DNA of 13,522 bases from Lachnospiraceae bacterium (GCA_021199395.1 JAJQIE010000117.1:1-13522), one strand, 5' to 3'; positions 7,247 to 13,522 are shown, numbered from the stretch's first letter. Made by a program: numbers and translations. Notes: a model not told the origin generated them from the letters alone.

Positions 7247-8221
7247 TTACAGCACAGATCCTACAGTCCTGACAACCTCTAACTGGCTCTGGTAATAATC
7301 CTTCAGCTGAATTTCCGGCAGACTCAGCGCGCGGTCATATGCCTGATCAATGCTTTCCTCAACCTGAAGTCCTGCCTCATCGATTTCCTTCTTAGTGCAT
7401 CCCATATCCATCAGCGCTTTTTCAGCAAGGATAAGCGGATCCTTCCTGCTCCATTCCTCCAGTACAGCCGGATCCCTGTAGTCATCCTCATCATGGGCGG
7501 AATGAGCTGACATACGGTAGCTTCTGGCGTAGATAAGCGAAGGACCTGTGCTTCTCGAATATTCAGCGGCAGCGGCTACCGTATCGTAGACGGAAACCAC
7601 GTCATTTCCATCACATTCCCAGGCTTTAATACCATAAGGCTCCACCATATCCGCGAACCCTGTTACATGAAGATTTTCTTTCGATGAGGTAGACATCGCC
7701 CATTGATTCCCGCGGATCATAATGATCAATGGAAGAGAAAACTTACCTGCCCAGTTAAACATCTCATGGAAATTACCCTTGCTGGCCGCGCCGTCCCCGC
7801 TCATGAACATTACGACATTTCCGGTTTTCTGCATCTTCTGCGCCAAAGCCACTCCAACGCAGATATCCGCGTCAGCGCCGATCAGAGAGCTGCTTGTGCC
7901 GACAACGCCATGCTCTACATCTGTCCAGGATACAGGCGGGAGTGCATTGATATATTCATGCTCGTCCAGCCTTCCGAGCCAGCAGCTCATCTGTTCTTCC
8001 AAGCTGATGCCGCCTTTCAGCCGAATCACACTTCCTTCTCCTCTGAAATAGCAGGTGACAATGTCCGTTTCTTTCAGAGCCTTGCATGCCCCTACTGTGA
8101 TCGCTTCCTCTCCCCTGTCGGTATAAATACCCATACCATGGTCCAGTAATTTTTTCTGAAACAACCTTGTTTTCAGCATTTCCTGATAGCATGACAATAA
8201 CTTCGCTGATTCCATATTCAT
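7247..8221 (-). CDS. TPP-dependent 2-oxoacid/acetoin dehydrogenase-type E1 alpha subunit, copy 2
   Basis: This 324-residue E1 alpha subunit is paralogous to the one at 1482-2459. TPP/Mg2+ binding is shown by GDG (142-144) and GN172QWAMST, and the active-site loop by YRMSAHSAHDEDDYRDP with His240. The ATG at 8219-8221 overlaps the kinase stop as ATGA, with AGAGGAG just upstream, so translation is coupled to the kinase. A second ATG two codons later (8215) is possible. Compared with copy 1, the TPP region is nearly identical. The solvent-exposed parts and the C-terminal 50 residues differ more, as expected for older paralogues rather than a recent duplication. The adjoining beta follows after 18 bases. 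Confidence 0.9.
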   Translation of the reverse strand: MNMESAKLLSCYQEMLKTRLFQKKLLDHGMGIYTDRGEEAITVGACKALKETDIVTCYFRGEGSVIRLKGGISLEEQMSCWLGRLDEHEYINALPPVSWTDVEHGVVGTSSSLIGADADICVGVALAQKMQKTGNVVMFMSGDGAASKGNFHEMFNWAGKFSLPLIIMIRGNQWAMSTSSKENLHVTGFADMVEPYGIKAWECDGNDVVSVYDTVAAAAEYSRSTGPSLIYARSYRMSAHSAHDEDDYRDPAVLEEWSRKDPLILAEKALMDMGCTKKEIDEAGLQVEESIDQAYDRALSLPEIQLKDYYQSQLEVVRTVGSVL

Positions 8222-9729
8222 CCTTCTCCTCTCAGTAAAAATTTATTTTTTATCTGGTTGTAAAAGGGCTCTGTCGCCCGGTACAAACCGATAAAATAAT
8301 CCAGCATCTCCTGATACAGCCTGTGATTTTCCATGTCTGGCTGAATTACACTGCACTCCCCTAGCTTATCCGTAAAATCACGGTATTCTTTCACAAAGCC
8401 AAGTCCGTAGGATGCCAGCATAGCCGCGCCCAGGCTGGTTTCCATACCTGCCTCCGGATAACGCCTGACCTCCATTCCCAATACGTCACTGATGATTCCA
8501 CACCATAATTCGCTCTGTGTACCTCTTCCATTGACCAGGACGAGCTTCGTCTTTTCGTATTTCTGAAGCTCTCTGTGGACGTATCCCAAATGCATGGCCA
8601 CACCTTCCATCACAGACCTCATCATGTCCGCCCGCGTATTAACGCTGGAAAGATTAAGAAAAGAGCCCTTTGCGTTTACATTCCAGAATGGCGTCCGTTC
8701 CCCCTGAAGATAAGGAAGAAACATCACACCATTTGAACCGGGAGGCGCTTCGGAAGCAAGCTTATATATCCCGCTGTAGTCCTCTATATCCGGAGCGATC
8801 GTTTTCTTCGCCCATTCCAGCGACGCGCCCGCCGACTGTATGGCTCCTCCAACTACATACAGCCCGTCTGAAACATGCTTTCCAATCGGGTAGCCATATT
8901 CCAGTTCGCAGGTAAGCTCTCCAATCACCATTGACGCCCCGCCTGAGCTTCCTATGGAGATCATTTCGGTTCCTTTATCAAACAGCCCCAATCCCAAAGA
9001 AGACGCCGTTCCGTCTCCGGCTCCAGCCACTACAGGAATTCCTTCCAAAAGCCCTGTCTGCTCAGCGGCATTTTTTGTCAGATAGCCTGCCACATCCGCA
9101 GACCCGATCACTTCCGGCAAAATATTTTTCCTGATCCCTGCCGTTTCAAGGATTTTTTCAGACCATCTTCCATTGCGAACATCATAGCACTGATACATAC
9201 ACGCGTCCGAAGGATCTGTGACAAAACGTCCTGTCATCCGGTAGCTTATATAGTCCTTTGGCTGAATACAATGCTCTGTCTTTTCATATATATCCGGTCG
9301 ATGCTTCTTCACCCACATCATTTTGGAGACGGAAAAATTCGGGCTGAGAGGTATGCCGGAAATATTTTTAATTTCATGCATGCCCATCCGTTCTTTCAGC
9401 TCATCGCACTCCTCCCCGGCACGCCCGTCCTGCCATATGATACTCTTCATCAGCGGTTTGCCATCCCGATCCAGGCATAAGCACCCATTCATGGTCCCTG
9501 TACAGGCGATTCCCGCAATTAAGGATTTATCAATCCCCTCTGTCAGCTCCCTGGTAGACACGCATACAGCCTTCCACCAGTCCTCTGAATCCTGCTCCGC
9601 CCAGCCAAATTCCGGACGGTCCGTATCATAAGGCGCCACCACGGCTTTTACAAATTCGCCGTCTACAGTAAAAAGGGCAGCTTTATCTCCCGATGTTCCT
9701 ATATCATGTGAAAGAATATACTGTTTCAT
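8218..9729 (-). CDS. FGGY-family carbohydrate kinase (substrate unknown)
   Basis: This 503-residue sugar kinase has the usual xylulokinase-like length and is the first gene of the operon. The FGGY N domain (about 4-246) has the phosphate-binding HDIGTSGDKAALF (8-20), IIWQDGR (97-103) and GAGDGTASSLG with the likely catalytic base Asp239. The C domain (about 255-445) has SIGSSGGAS, LPYLQGERTPFWN, MEGVAMHLGYVHREL and the closing ETSLGAAMLASYGLGF. The motif that reads QMHG in xylulokinase is T-M80-N81-G here, so D-xylulose is not the obvious substrate. It would phosphorylate whatever the downstream ABC transporter imports. The ATG at 9727-9729 follows GGGAGGG, and the stop overlaps the next gene by four bases. 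It is transcribed from the divergent promoter at 9866-9894. FGGY membership is certain; the substrate is open. Confidence 0.93.
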   Translation of the reverse strand: MKQYILSHDIGTSGDKAALFTVDGEFVKAVVAPYDTDRPEFGWAEQDSEDWWKAVCVSTRELTEGIDKSLIAGIACTGTMNGCLCLDRDGKPLMKSIIWQDGRAGEECDELKERMGMHEIKNISGIPLSPNFSVSKMMWVKKHRPDIYEKTEHCIQPKDYISYRMTGRFVTDPSDACMYQCYDVRNGRWSEKILETAGIRKNILPEVIGSADVAGYLTKNAAEQTGLLEGIPVVAGAGDGTASSLGLGLFDKGTEMISIGSSGGASMVIGELTCELEYGYPIGKHVSDGLYVVGGAIQSAGASLEWAKKTIAPDIEDYSGIYKLASEAPPGSNGVMFLPYLQGERTPFWNVNAKGSFLNLSSVNTRADMMRSVMEGVAMHLGYVHRELQKYEKTKLVLVNGRGTQSELWCGIISDVLGMEVRRYPEAGMETSLGAAMLASYGLGFVKEYRDFTDKLGECSVIQPDMENHRLYQEMLDYFIGLYRATEPFYNQIKNKFLLRGEG

Positions 9730-9810
9730 GCTTATCCCTCCCTGAATCTGTCCTACAGATCTGCTATTATCTGTCCTGTTCCCGATATCATATGCCTATC
9801 GACGCCACAC

Positions 9811-9829
9811 TTTGGTGAAAATTACCAAA
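9811..9829. promoter_or_regulatory. Inverted repeat TTTGGT-N7-ACCAAA in the kinase leader
   Basis: The 19-base element has perfect 6-base arms around gaaaatt. It lies about 30-48 bases downstream of the predicted kinase-operon start site, and a lone half-site TTTGGT recurs at 9860-9865, directly against the -10 box. This arrangement fits a repressor operator, or a weak hairpin in the leader RNA. The binding protein is not known; the adjacent RpiR protein is a candidate by position only. Confidence 0.4.
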
Positions 9830-9865
9830 CAAAAATAATCTTTGAAATTTTTTTCCTTTTTTGGT

Positions 9866-9894
9866 AGTATAACAATGATTCTGTTCTTTGTCAA
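9866..9894 (-). promoter_or_regulatory. Sigma-A promoter of the kinase/E1/ABC operon
   Basis: On the minus strand, TTGACA (fwd 9889-9894) and TATACT (fwd 9866-9871) are separated by exactly 17 bases, close to the sigma-A consensus. The predicted start is near 9859, giving a leader of about 130 bases before the kinase ATG. The start is followed directly by ACCAAA and an A-rich stretch. This is the only strong promoter I see for the whole minus-strand operon. Confidence 0.8.
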
Positions 9895-9921
9895 TAATTA
9901 TTTTCTCAATTTAATAATTTA

Positions 9922-9938
9922 TTGAAAATTATTTTCAA
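9922..9938. promoter_or_regulatory. Perfect 17-base palindrome, probable operator
   Basis: TTGAAAATTATTTTCAA has perfect 8-base arms around one T. It lies between the two divergent promoters, about 28 bases upstream of the kinase -35 box and 44 bases upstream of the regulator's -35. RpiR-family proteins bind AT-rich TGAAA/TTTCA-type dyads, and the gene next to it encodes such a protein, so it is the best candidate binding site. The centre near -70 of the kinase promoter would suit activation as well as looping repression. Confidence 0.55.
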
Positions 9939-9981
9939 AACAAAATAATACAAAGTGTGGCAAATATAATAAATCTTTGCG

Positions 9982-9999
9982 TTGAAACTTCGAATTCAA
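9982..9999. promoter_or_regulatory. Palindrome TTGAA-N8-TTCAA over the regulator -35 box
   Basis: TTGAAACTTCGAATTCAA has the same outer half-sites (TTGAA/TTCAA) as the palindrome at 9922-9938, but with a one-base longer, less symmetric centre. It covers the -35 box and most of the spacer of the promoter for the RpiR gene, the classic layout for autorepression. Confidence 0.45.
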
Positions 10000-10010
10000 T
10001 CATATACAAT
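9982..10010 (+). promoter_or_regulatory. Sigma-A promoter of the RpiR-family regulator gene
   Basis: TTGAAA (9982-9987) and TACAAT (10005-10010) are separated by 17 bases, with an expected start near 10017 and a 30-base leader. GGGAGAGAG follows as ribosome binding site before the ATG at 10047. Its -35 box is part of an inverted repeat. Confidence 0.65.
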
Positions 10011-10046
10011 ATTCTGAAATAAATTACCTGGGAGAGAGACTGAATT

Positions 10047-10895
10047 ATGGACGATGTTATTTCTTTAATCAGAATGCAGCAAAACAACTTTACGGATACT
10101 CAGAATAAAATTGCAAGCTACATACTGGACAATCCGGAGAAAGTGATTTCAACATCAATATCCGAGCTTGCATCCGCCTGCAACAGCGGCGTTTCCAGCA
10201 TATCACGATTTTGCAGAAGCATCGGCTTTATCGGATATCAGGATTTCCGCGTTGCTATGGCGCAAAGTCTTGTAGATAAGGAAAAAAATGAGAATAATAA
10301 AGATGCGGACTCCACCTCTTTTTTTCAGGATAACGCAAAGCATATTTTTGAAGGCAATATGAATGCTCTAAAAGAAACCTATGCGCTCATAAAAGAAGAT
10401 GATTATAAACTCGCTGCAAGCTATATGCTGGAGGCGGAAAAAATCTGCTTTTTTGGGATCGGCGCTTCCTATAATGTAGCACAGGAAGGTTATTTTAAGC
10501 TGATGCGGCTGACAAATAAAATTGCATTGAATATGGATGTTCACGCTCAGTATGCATTTGCGGTCCATATGTCAGAAAAGGACGTTGCGATTATCGTATC
10601 CGGTTCTGGTTCTACCAAAACGATCGTCGAGATTGCAAAGCTGGTGAAAAAGACCGGATGTAAGATTATACTTATCTCTCAGTTTATAAAATCCCCCATC
10701 ACAAAGTATGTAGATGTTACATTACTGTGGGCGGACAATCGCAGACTGGAGCATGAAGGCAAGAATTTTTCCATCGAAATCGGCCCTTACTATGTCATGG
10801 ATATGCTGCTGACACAGTATTTTCTGGACAGCGATGGGGAAGGAGAAAACAGCCTCAAGAAAGTAGATCGTGTGCTGACCATGCATCTCTATTAG
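10047..10895 (+). CDS. MurR/RpiR-family transcriptional regulator with SIS domain
   Basis: This 282-residue regulator has the two standard parts. An N-terminal helix-turn-helix domain (1-77) includes ISTSISELASACNSGVSS with the recognition helix SSISRFCRSIGF. A SIS sugar-phosphate-binding domain (about 125-255) has FFGIGASYNVAQEGYFKL and the phosphate-contacting SGSGSTKT (185-192). Family members sense phosphosugars and regulate adjacent sugar-use genes. Divergent placement next to a kinase-led operon fits control of that operon by the kinase product. The ATG follows GGGAGAGAG. No terminator is evident after its TAG, so read-through into the HPr/EI genes 232 bases downstream is possible. That gap shows no convincing promoter of its own. 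Confidence 0.92.
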   Translation: MDDVISLIRMQQNNFTDTQNKIASYILDNPEKVISTSISELASACNSGVSSISRFCRSIGFIGYQDFRVAMAQSLVDKEKNENNKDADSTSFFQDNAKHIFEGNMNALKETYALIKEDDYKLAASYMLEAEKICFFGIGASYNVAQEGYFKLMRLTNKIALNMDVHAQYAFAVHMSEKDVAIIVSGSGSTKTIVEIAKLVKKTGCKIILISQFIKSPITKYVDVTLLWADNRRLEHEGKNFSIEIGPYYVMDMLLTQYFLDSDGEGENSLKKVDRVLTMHLY

Positions 10896-11127
10896 GCACT
10901 GAACCATATCCCGCGCAAAGTCAAATATCCGTGCAGGCTAGTGTGCCGACTTGTCAGCGAATGCCTTATGGCTCCGACCACCTGCCTCATTGCTTCGCGG
11001 GAATAACCGGACAGAGGAATATTTTCCTGCAAAATCTGAAACAATAAAACCGGGAGTTCTCGATTTAAAGCGCTTCCGTAAGGACATGGCATGTTTTACA
11101 TTCGAAATCAGAAAAGGCAGGAAAACT

Positions 11128-11385
11128 ATGAAAACATTTGAGTATACCATTACAGACGATCTGGGAATCCATGCGCGCCCCGCGGGCGAGCTTGCAAAAG
11201 CGGCGAAACAATATGATTCAGGCATCACAGTCTCCGCAAATGGAAAAACCGCCGATGCCACGCGGCTGATGATGCTCATGGCGCTTGGCGTAAAAAAAGG
11301 CATGACAGTAAGAATCAGCGCCGACGGGCCAGATGAAGACGCCGCGGCAGCGGCAATGCAGACATTCTTCTCTGAGCATCTGTAA
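11128..11385 (+). CDS. ptsH: HPr-like phosphocarrier protein with Arg at position 46
   Basis: This 85-residue protein of standard HPr length carries phosphate from Enzyme I on the active-site His15 in GIHARPAGELAKAA (13-26). The regulatory position 46, Ser in Gram-positive HPr (LKSIMGVMSLG), falls in A-T-R46-LMMLMALGV, so HPr kinase/phosphorylase could not phosphorylate it and CcpA co-repression through it is not expected. I used the ATG at 11128 with GGCAGG six bases upstream. The frame is open back to 10951 but without a ribosome binding site or homologous sequence. It is probably a dedicated paralogue rather than the general HPr, so the ptsH symbol denotes family only. EI follows after 103 bases. 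GC-rich codon choice in HPr and EI contrasts with the AT-rich regulator gene before them. Confidence 0.88.
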   Translation: MKTFEYTITDDLGIHARPAGELAKAAKQYDSGITVSANGKTADATRLMMLMALGVKKGMTVRISADGPDEDAAAAAMQTFFSEHL

Positions 11386-11488
11386 GTTACAGGAAACGAC
11401 ATTAGTCGTTCACTGTAAAAACGGATCCGGCACATTTCAACGCATAATGCTCAGAATTTGCTTTGAACACGGAAAGGGGTATTCCTTT

Positions 11489-13195
11489 ATGGAACAATAT
11501 CAGGGGAAAACAGTTTGTAATAAAATTGCGATTGGAAAGATCTTTCTTTACCATAAAAAAGAGACACAGGTAAAAAGAACGCATATTGACGACACGGAAG
11601 CTGAAATACGCCGGTTTGACGCGGCAAAGGATTACGCTCTCTCCCTGCTGGATCAGATCTACAAAAAAGCGCTGGTCGAGGTGGGAGCGGACAACGCGGC
11701 GATTTTTGAAGTGCACAAGATGATGATGGAAGACACGGATTATCTGGACTCAGTTTACAATATCATCCGCGGACAGAAGCTGAATGCAGAGTATGCGGTG
11801 GCAGCGACCGGAGATAACTTTTCCCGAATGTTTGCGCAGATGGACGACGCCTATATGCAGGCGCGGGCTGCGGACGTGAAGGATGTCTCCGAACGGCTTA
11901 TCGCGGCCCTGCACCGCCAAAAGAAAGAGAGCAGGGATATGCCTGCCGGAAAAGAAGCGAGGGCTTCCGATTCTGCTTTGCCAAAGCGTGATGCTTCGCC
12001 ATCCGCATACCGGGCGGACGATCGTTCCGCCGTCCCGGAGCCGGTAATCCTGATGGCAGACGACCTCGCGCCAAGTGAAACGGTACAGATGGACAAGTCC
12101 AGGATCCTGGCATTTGTCACCCGGCACGGCTCTTCAAATTCCCACACGGCTATCCTTGCCCGCACGATGAACATCCCGGCAGTGATCGGGATTGATTTTC
12201 AGGACGACTGGGCCGGAAAAACTGCCATTGTGGACGGATATACCGGAACCGTGATCCTGGAGCCGGATACAAAAACAATAAAACAGATGACAACCCGGAT
12301 GCAGGAGGATGAGAATAAAAGCCTGCTTCTGAAAGAGCTTCGCGGAAAGCAAACCGTCACAAAAAGCGGGAAAAGCATCCGTCTGTACGCAAACATCGGC
12401 AGTGTTTCCGATGTCGCGCAGGTATTGCAAAATGACGGTGAGGGGATCGGTCTGTTCCGGAGCGAGTTTTTGTATCTGGAATCGAAGACCTGGCCCACCG
12501 AGGAGGAACAGTTCAGGGCATATAAAATGGTCGTGGAAAACATGGCCGGGAAAAAGGTAATTGTCCGCACAATGGACGTCGGCGCAGACAAACAGGCGGA
12601 ATACTTCCATCTGGAAAAGGAAGACAATCCAGCCATGGGATACCGCGCCATCCGTATCTGCCTGGATCGTCCGGAAATCTTCCGCACGCAGCTTCGCGCC
12701 CTTTTGCGGGCGAGCGCATACGGCAGGCTTTCCATCATGTTCCCGATGATCATCTCTCTCTCTGAGGTCCTTGAGAGTAAAAAGCTTCTCGAAAGTGTAA
12801 AGGCGGAGCTGCGCGAAAGCGGCATTCCATACGGAGATGTGGAGATCGGCGTAATGATCGAAACCCCCGCGGCAGTCTGGATCAGTGAGGAATTGGCCGG
12901 GGAAGTCGATTTTTTCAGCATCGGCACAAATGATCTGGCACAGTATACGCTGGCAATCGACCGACAGAACCCAAAGCTGGATTCTATTTACGACCCACAT
13001 CATCCCGCCATTCTGAGGGCGATACAATCTGTAATCGAAAATGGACACAAGGGGGGCGCGTGGGTCGGCATCTGCGGGGAGCTCGCCGCTGATACTACAC
13101 TTACGCAGACCTTCATCGACATGGGAATCGATGAGCTGTCCGTCTCACCCGCGTTTCTTCTGCCGGTAAGGGAGGCGGTAAGAAGCCTGGAGTGA
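11489..13195 (+). CDS. ptsI: PTS Enzyme I (PEP-protein phosphotransferase), atypical
   Basis: This 568-residue Enzyme I transfers phosphate from PEP to HPr. The helical HPr-binding N domain (about 1-145) is followed by the phospho-His domain with NSHTAILARTMNIPAV, His219 being the active site. The PEP-binding barrel has GIGLFRSEFLYL, GYRAIR, MIETPAA, SIGTNDLAQYTLA and GICGELAAD with Cys529. About 37 polar residues (147-183: K/R/D/S/A/P-rich) are inserted before EPVILMADDLAPS, pushing His219 and Cys529 some 27-30 positions later than in typical EIs. The chain still ends only 39 residues after the Cys, at PVREAVRSLE, lacking most of the usual last helices. The ATG at 11489 follows GGAAAGGGG. 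The frame extends back into the HPr gene, but that part is not EI-like. It probably serves the adjacent HPr and an EII or DhaM outside the window. Confidence 0.92.
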   Translation: MEQYQGKTVCNKIAIGKIFLYHKKETQVKRTHIDDTEAEIRRFDAAKDYALSLLDQIYKKALVEVGADNAAIFEVHKMMMEDTDYLDSVYNIIRGQKLNAEYAVAATGDNFSRMFAQMDDAYMQARAADVKDVSERLIAALHRQKKESRDMPAGKEARASDSALPKRDASPSAYRADDRSAVPEPVILMADDLAPSETVQMDKSRILAFVTRHGSSNSHTAILARTMNIPAVIGIDFQDDWAGKTAIVDGYTGTVILEPDTKTIKQMTTRMQEDENKSLLLKELRGKQTVTKSGKSIRLYANIGSVSDVAQVLQNDGEGIGLFRSEFLYLESKTWPTEEEQFRAYKMVVENMAGKKVIVRTMDVGADKQAEYFHLEKEDNPAMGYRAIRICLDRPEIFRTQLRALLRASAYGRLSIMFPMIISLSEVLESKKLLESVKAELRESGIPYGDVEIGVMIETPAAVWISEELAGEVDFFSIGTNDLAQYTLAIDRQNPKLDSIYDPHHPAILRAIQSVIENGHKGGAWVGICGELAADTTLTQTFIDMGIDELSVSPAFLLPVREAVRSLE

Positions 13196-13203
13196 ATGAA
13201 CGA

Positions 13204-13281
13204 CCCCGCAGCAAGCTGTAGAGTATCAGGCCGAGACTCCCTTCGCTCGTCATTAGTTTGTTACGCAGCAGAGCTGCGGGG
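13204..13281. repeat. Inverted repeat CCCCGCAGC / GCTGCGGGG after Enzyme I
   Basis: Perfect 9-base arms at 13204-13212 and 13273-13281 enclose 60 bases, nine bases after the EI stop. No U-run follows (GAATTTGATCC), so it is not a standard intrinsic terminator, though it may fold in RNA. The wording of the segment recalls intergenic palindromic repeats scattered in Lachnospiraceae genomes, but that is an impression to be tested by a genome search. Confidence 0.45.
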
Positions 13282-13522
13282 AATTTGATCCTGAGGGATT
13301 TAAAAAGGCAGATAAAAGCGATAGAGCCGACGAGAAAGGCGGACGAATGTGAAGAGCCTGATGATGGAAAGAATGAAGTAAGGGTACTGGCCACACCTGT
13401 AGCGGTTGAAATAACGTGAATTGGTTAAGGTATGACCTGTAACGAAGTAAGGAACTGTCACGAAATAACCTGGGCATCTTGCACCGCCTAATACGCGAAT
13501 CGCAACCGATAAAAGCCTCGGC
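13282..13522 (+). other. Non-coding segment resembling group II intron domain I (partial, cut by window end)
   Basis: No credible gene occupies the last 327 bases. From about 13360 to the edge the sequence has the purine-rich, internally echoing style of bacterial group II intron domain I. The string GAAATAAC occurs twice (13409 and 13463 regions), CCTGTAACGAAGTAAGGAAC partly repeats the earlier CCTGTAGCGG, and it runs into GATAAAAGCCTCGGC at the edge. An intron-encoded reverse transcriptase would be expected outside the window. No GTGYG 5' splice consensus is visible, so the 5' end may be degenerate or lost. Other structured RNA, or a degraded mobile element, remains possible. Confidence 0.35.

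Larger units (their letters stand above)
9804..9961. repeat. 11-base sequence GCCACACTTTG repeated in inverted orientation around the kinase promoter
   Basis: GCCACACTTTG at 9804-9814 is matched exactly, on the other strand, by CAAAGTGTGGC at 9951-9961. The two copies lie 136 bases apart on either side of the kinase promoter, about +45 to +55 and -92 to -102 from its predicted start. One copy abuts the TTTGGT/ACCAAA repeat, the other the perfect palindrome at 9922-9938. A chance match of this length in about 300 bases is unlikely but possible. Between 9730 and 10046 there is no gene. Confidence 0.45.

Noticed and set aside
9965..9970. Perfect TATAAT as a second promoter for the regulator
   Set aside because: No -35 box at 16-18 bases upstream and no TGN extension; TTGAAA-17-TACAAT is better and closer to the gene.
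11064..11077. CcpA cre-like site TTTAAAGCGCTTCC upstream of HPr
   Set aside because: It has the AANCGN core and an AAGCGCTT palindrome but misses conserved outer bases, and no promoter is visible to give it context; left as too weak to list.
10951..11127. In-frame N-terminal extension of HPr by 59 residues
   Set aside because: HPr proteins start immediately before the first beta strand; the extension has no ribosome binding site or family similarity, whereas the ATG at 11128 gives His15 and position 46 exactly.
11333..11488. In-frame extension of Enzyme I back into the HPr gene
   Set aside because: It overlaps HPr coding sequence in another frame and is not EI-like; the ATG at 11489 has a GGAAAGGGG site.

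Overview
The window looks like chromosomal DNA from a gut-type Clostridia, most likely a Lachnospiraceae member. The evidence is moderate GC content with very AT-rich promoter DNA, strong GGAGG-type ribosome binding sites, sigma-A promoters, an RpiR/SIS regulator and Firmicutes-style HPr and Enzyme I proteins. No rRNA, tRNA, CRISPR array or transposase gene is visible.

Left block (1-9729, minus strand): one long, tightly packed catabolic operon, read right to left. In transcription order it holds an FGGY sugar kinase, a first TPP-dependent E1 alpha/beta pair, a possible 30-residue ORF, a complete RbsBAC-type sugar ABC transporter (binding protein, double ATPase, permease), a second E1 alpha/beta pair, and the start of a DAPG (PhlG/phloretin) hydrolase-like gene that runs off the left edge. 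Neighbouring genes overlap or are a few bases apart, except around the binding-protein gene, which is flanked by longer, structured gaps.

Central regulatory region (9730-10046): a divergent promoter region. A TTGACA-17-TATACT promoter drives the kinase operon and a TTGAAA-17-TACAAT promoter drives the regulator gene. Around them lie a perfect 17-base palindrome, a related palindrome over the regulator's -35 box, a TTTGGT/ACCAAA inverted repeat in the kinase leader, and an 11-base sequence present once in each orientation.

Right block (10047-13195, plus strand): an RpiR/SIS regulator, then an HPr-like protein and a PTS Enzyme I. Both PTS proteins are atypical. The HPr keeps His15 but has Arg at position 46, where Gram-positive HPr has the regulatory Ser. 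The EI has a polar, low-complexity linker and a shortened C-terminus. No EII component is present. The last 327 bases contain no gene. They hold a long inverted repeat and then sequence resembling domain I of a group II intron, cut by the window edge.

Proposed logic (inference): an unidentified sugar or sugar-like carbonyl compound enters through the ABC transporter, is phosphorylated by the FGGY kinase, and is cut or oxidised at a C-C bond next to a carbonyl by the E1-like enzymes. The PhlG-like hydrolase could act on another C-C bond or on a phenolic aglycone. The RpiR protein would sense a sugar phosphate. Neither E1 pair has an E2 or E3 gene beside it, and both beta subunits have Gln in place of the conserved His used in lipoyl acylation. 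These E1 pairs may therefore be non-canonical TPP enzymes, and that is the most interesting aspect of the window.
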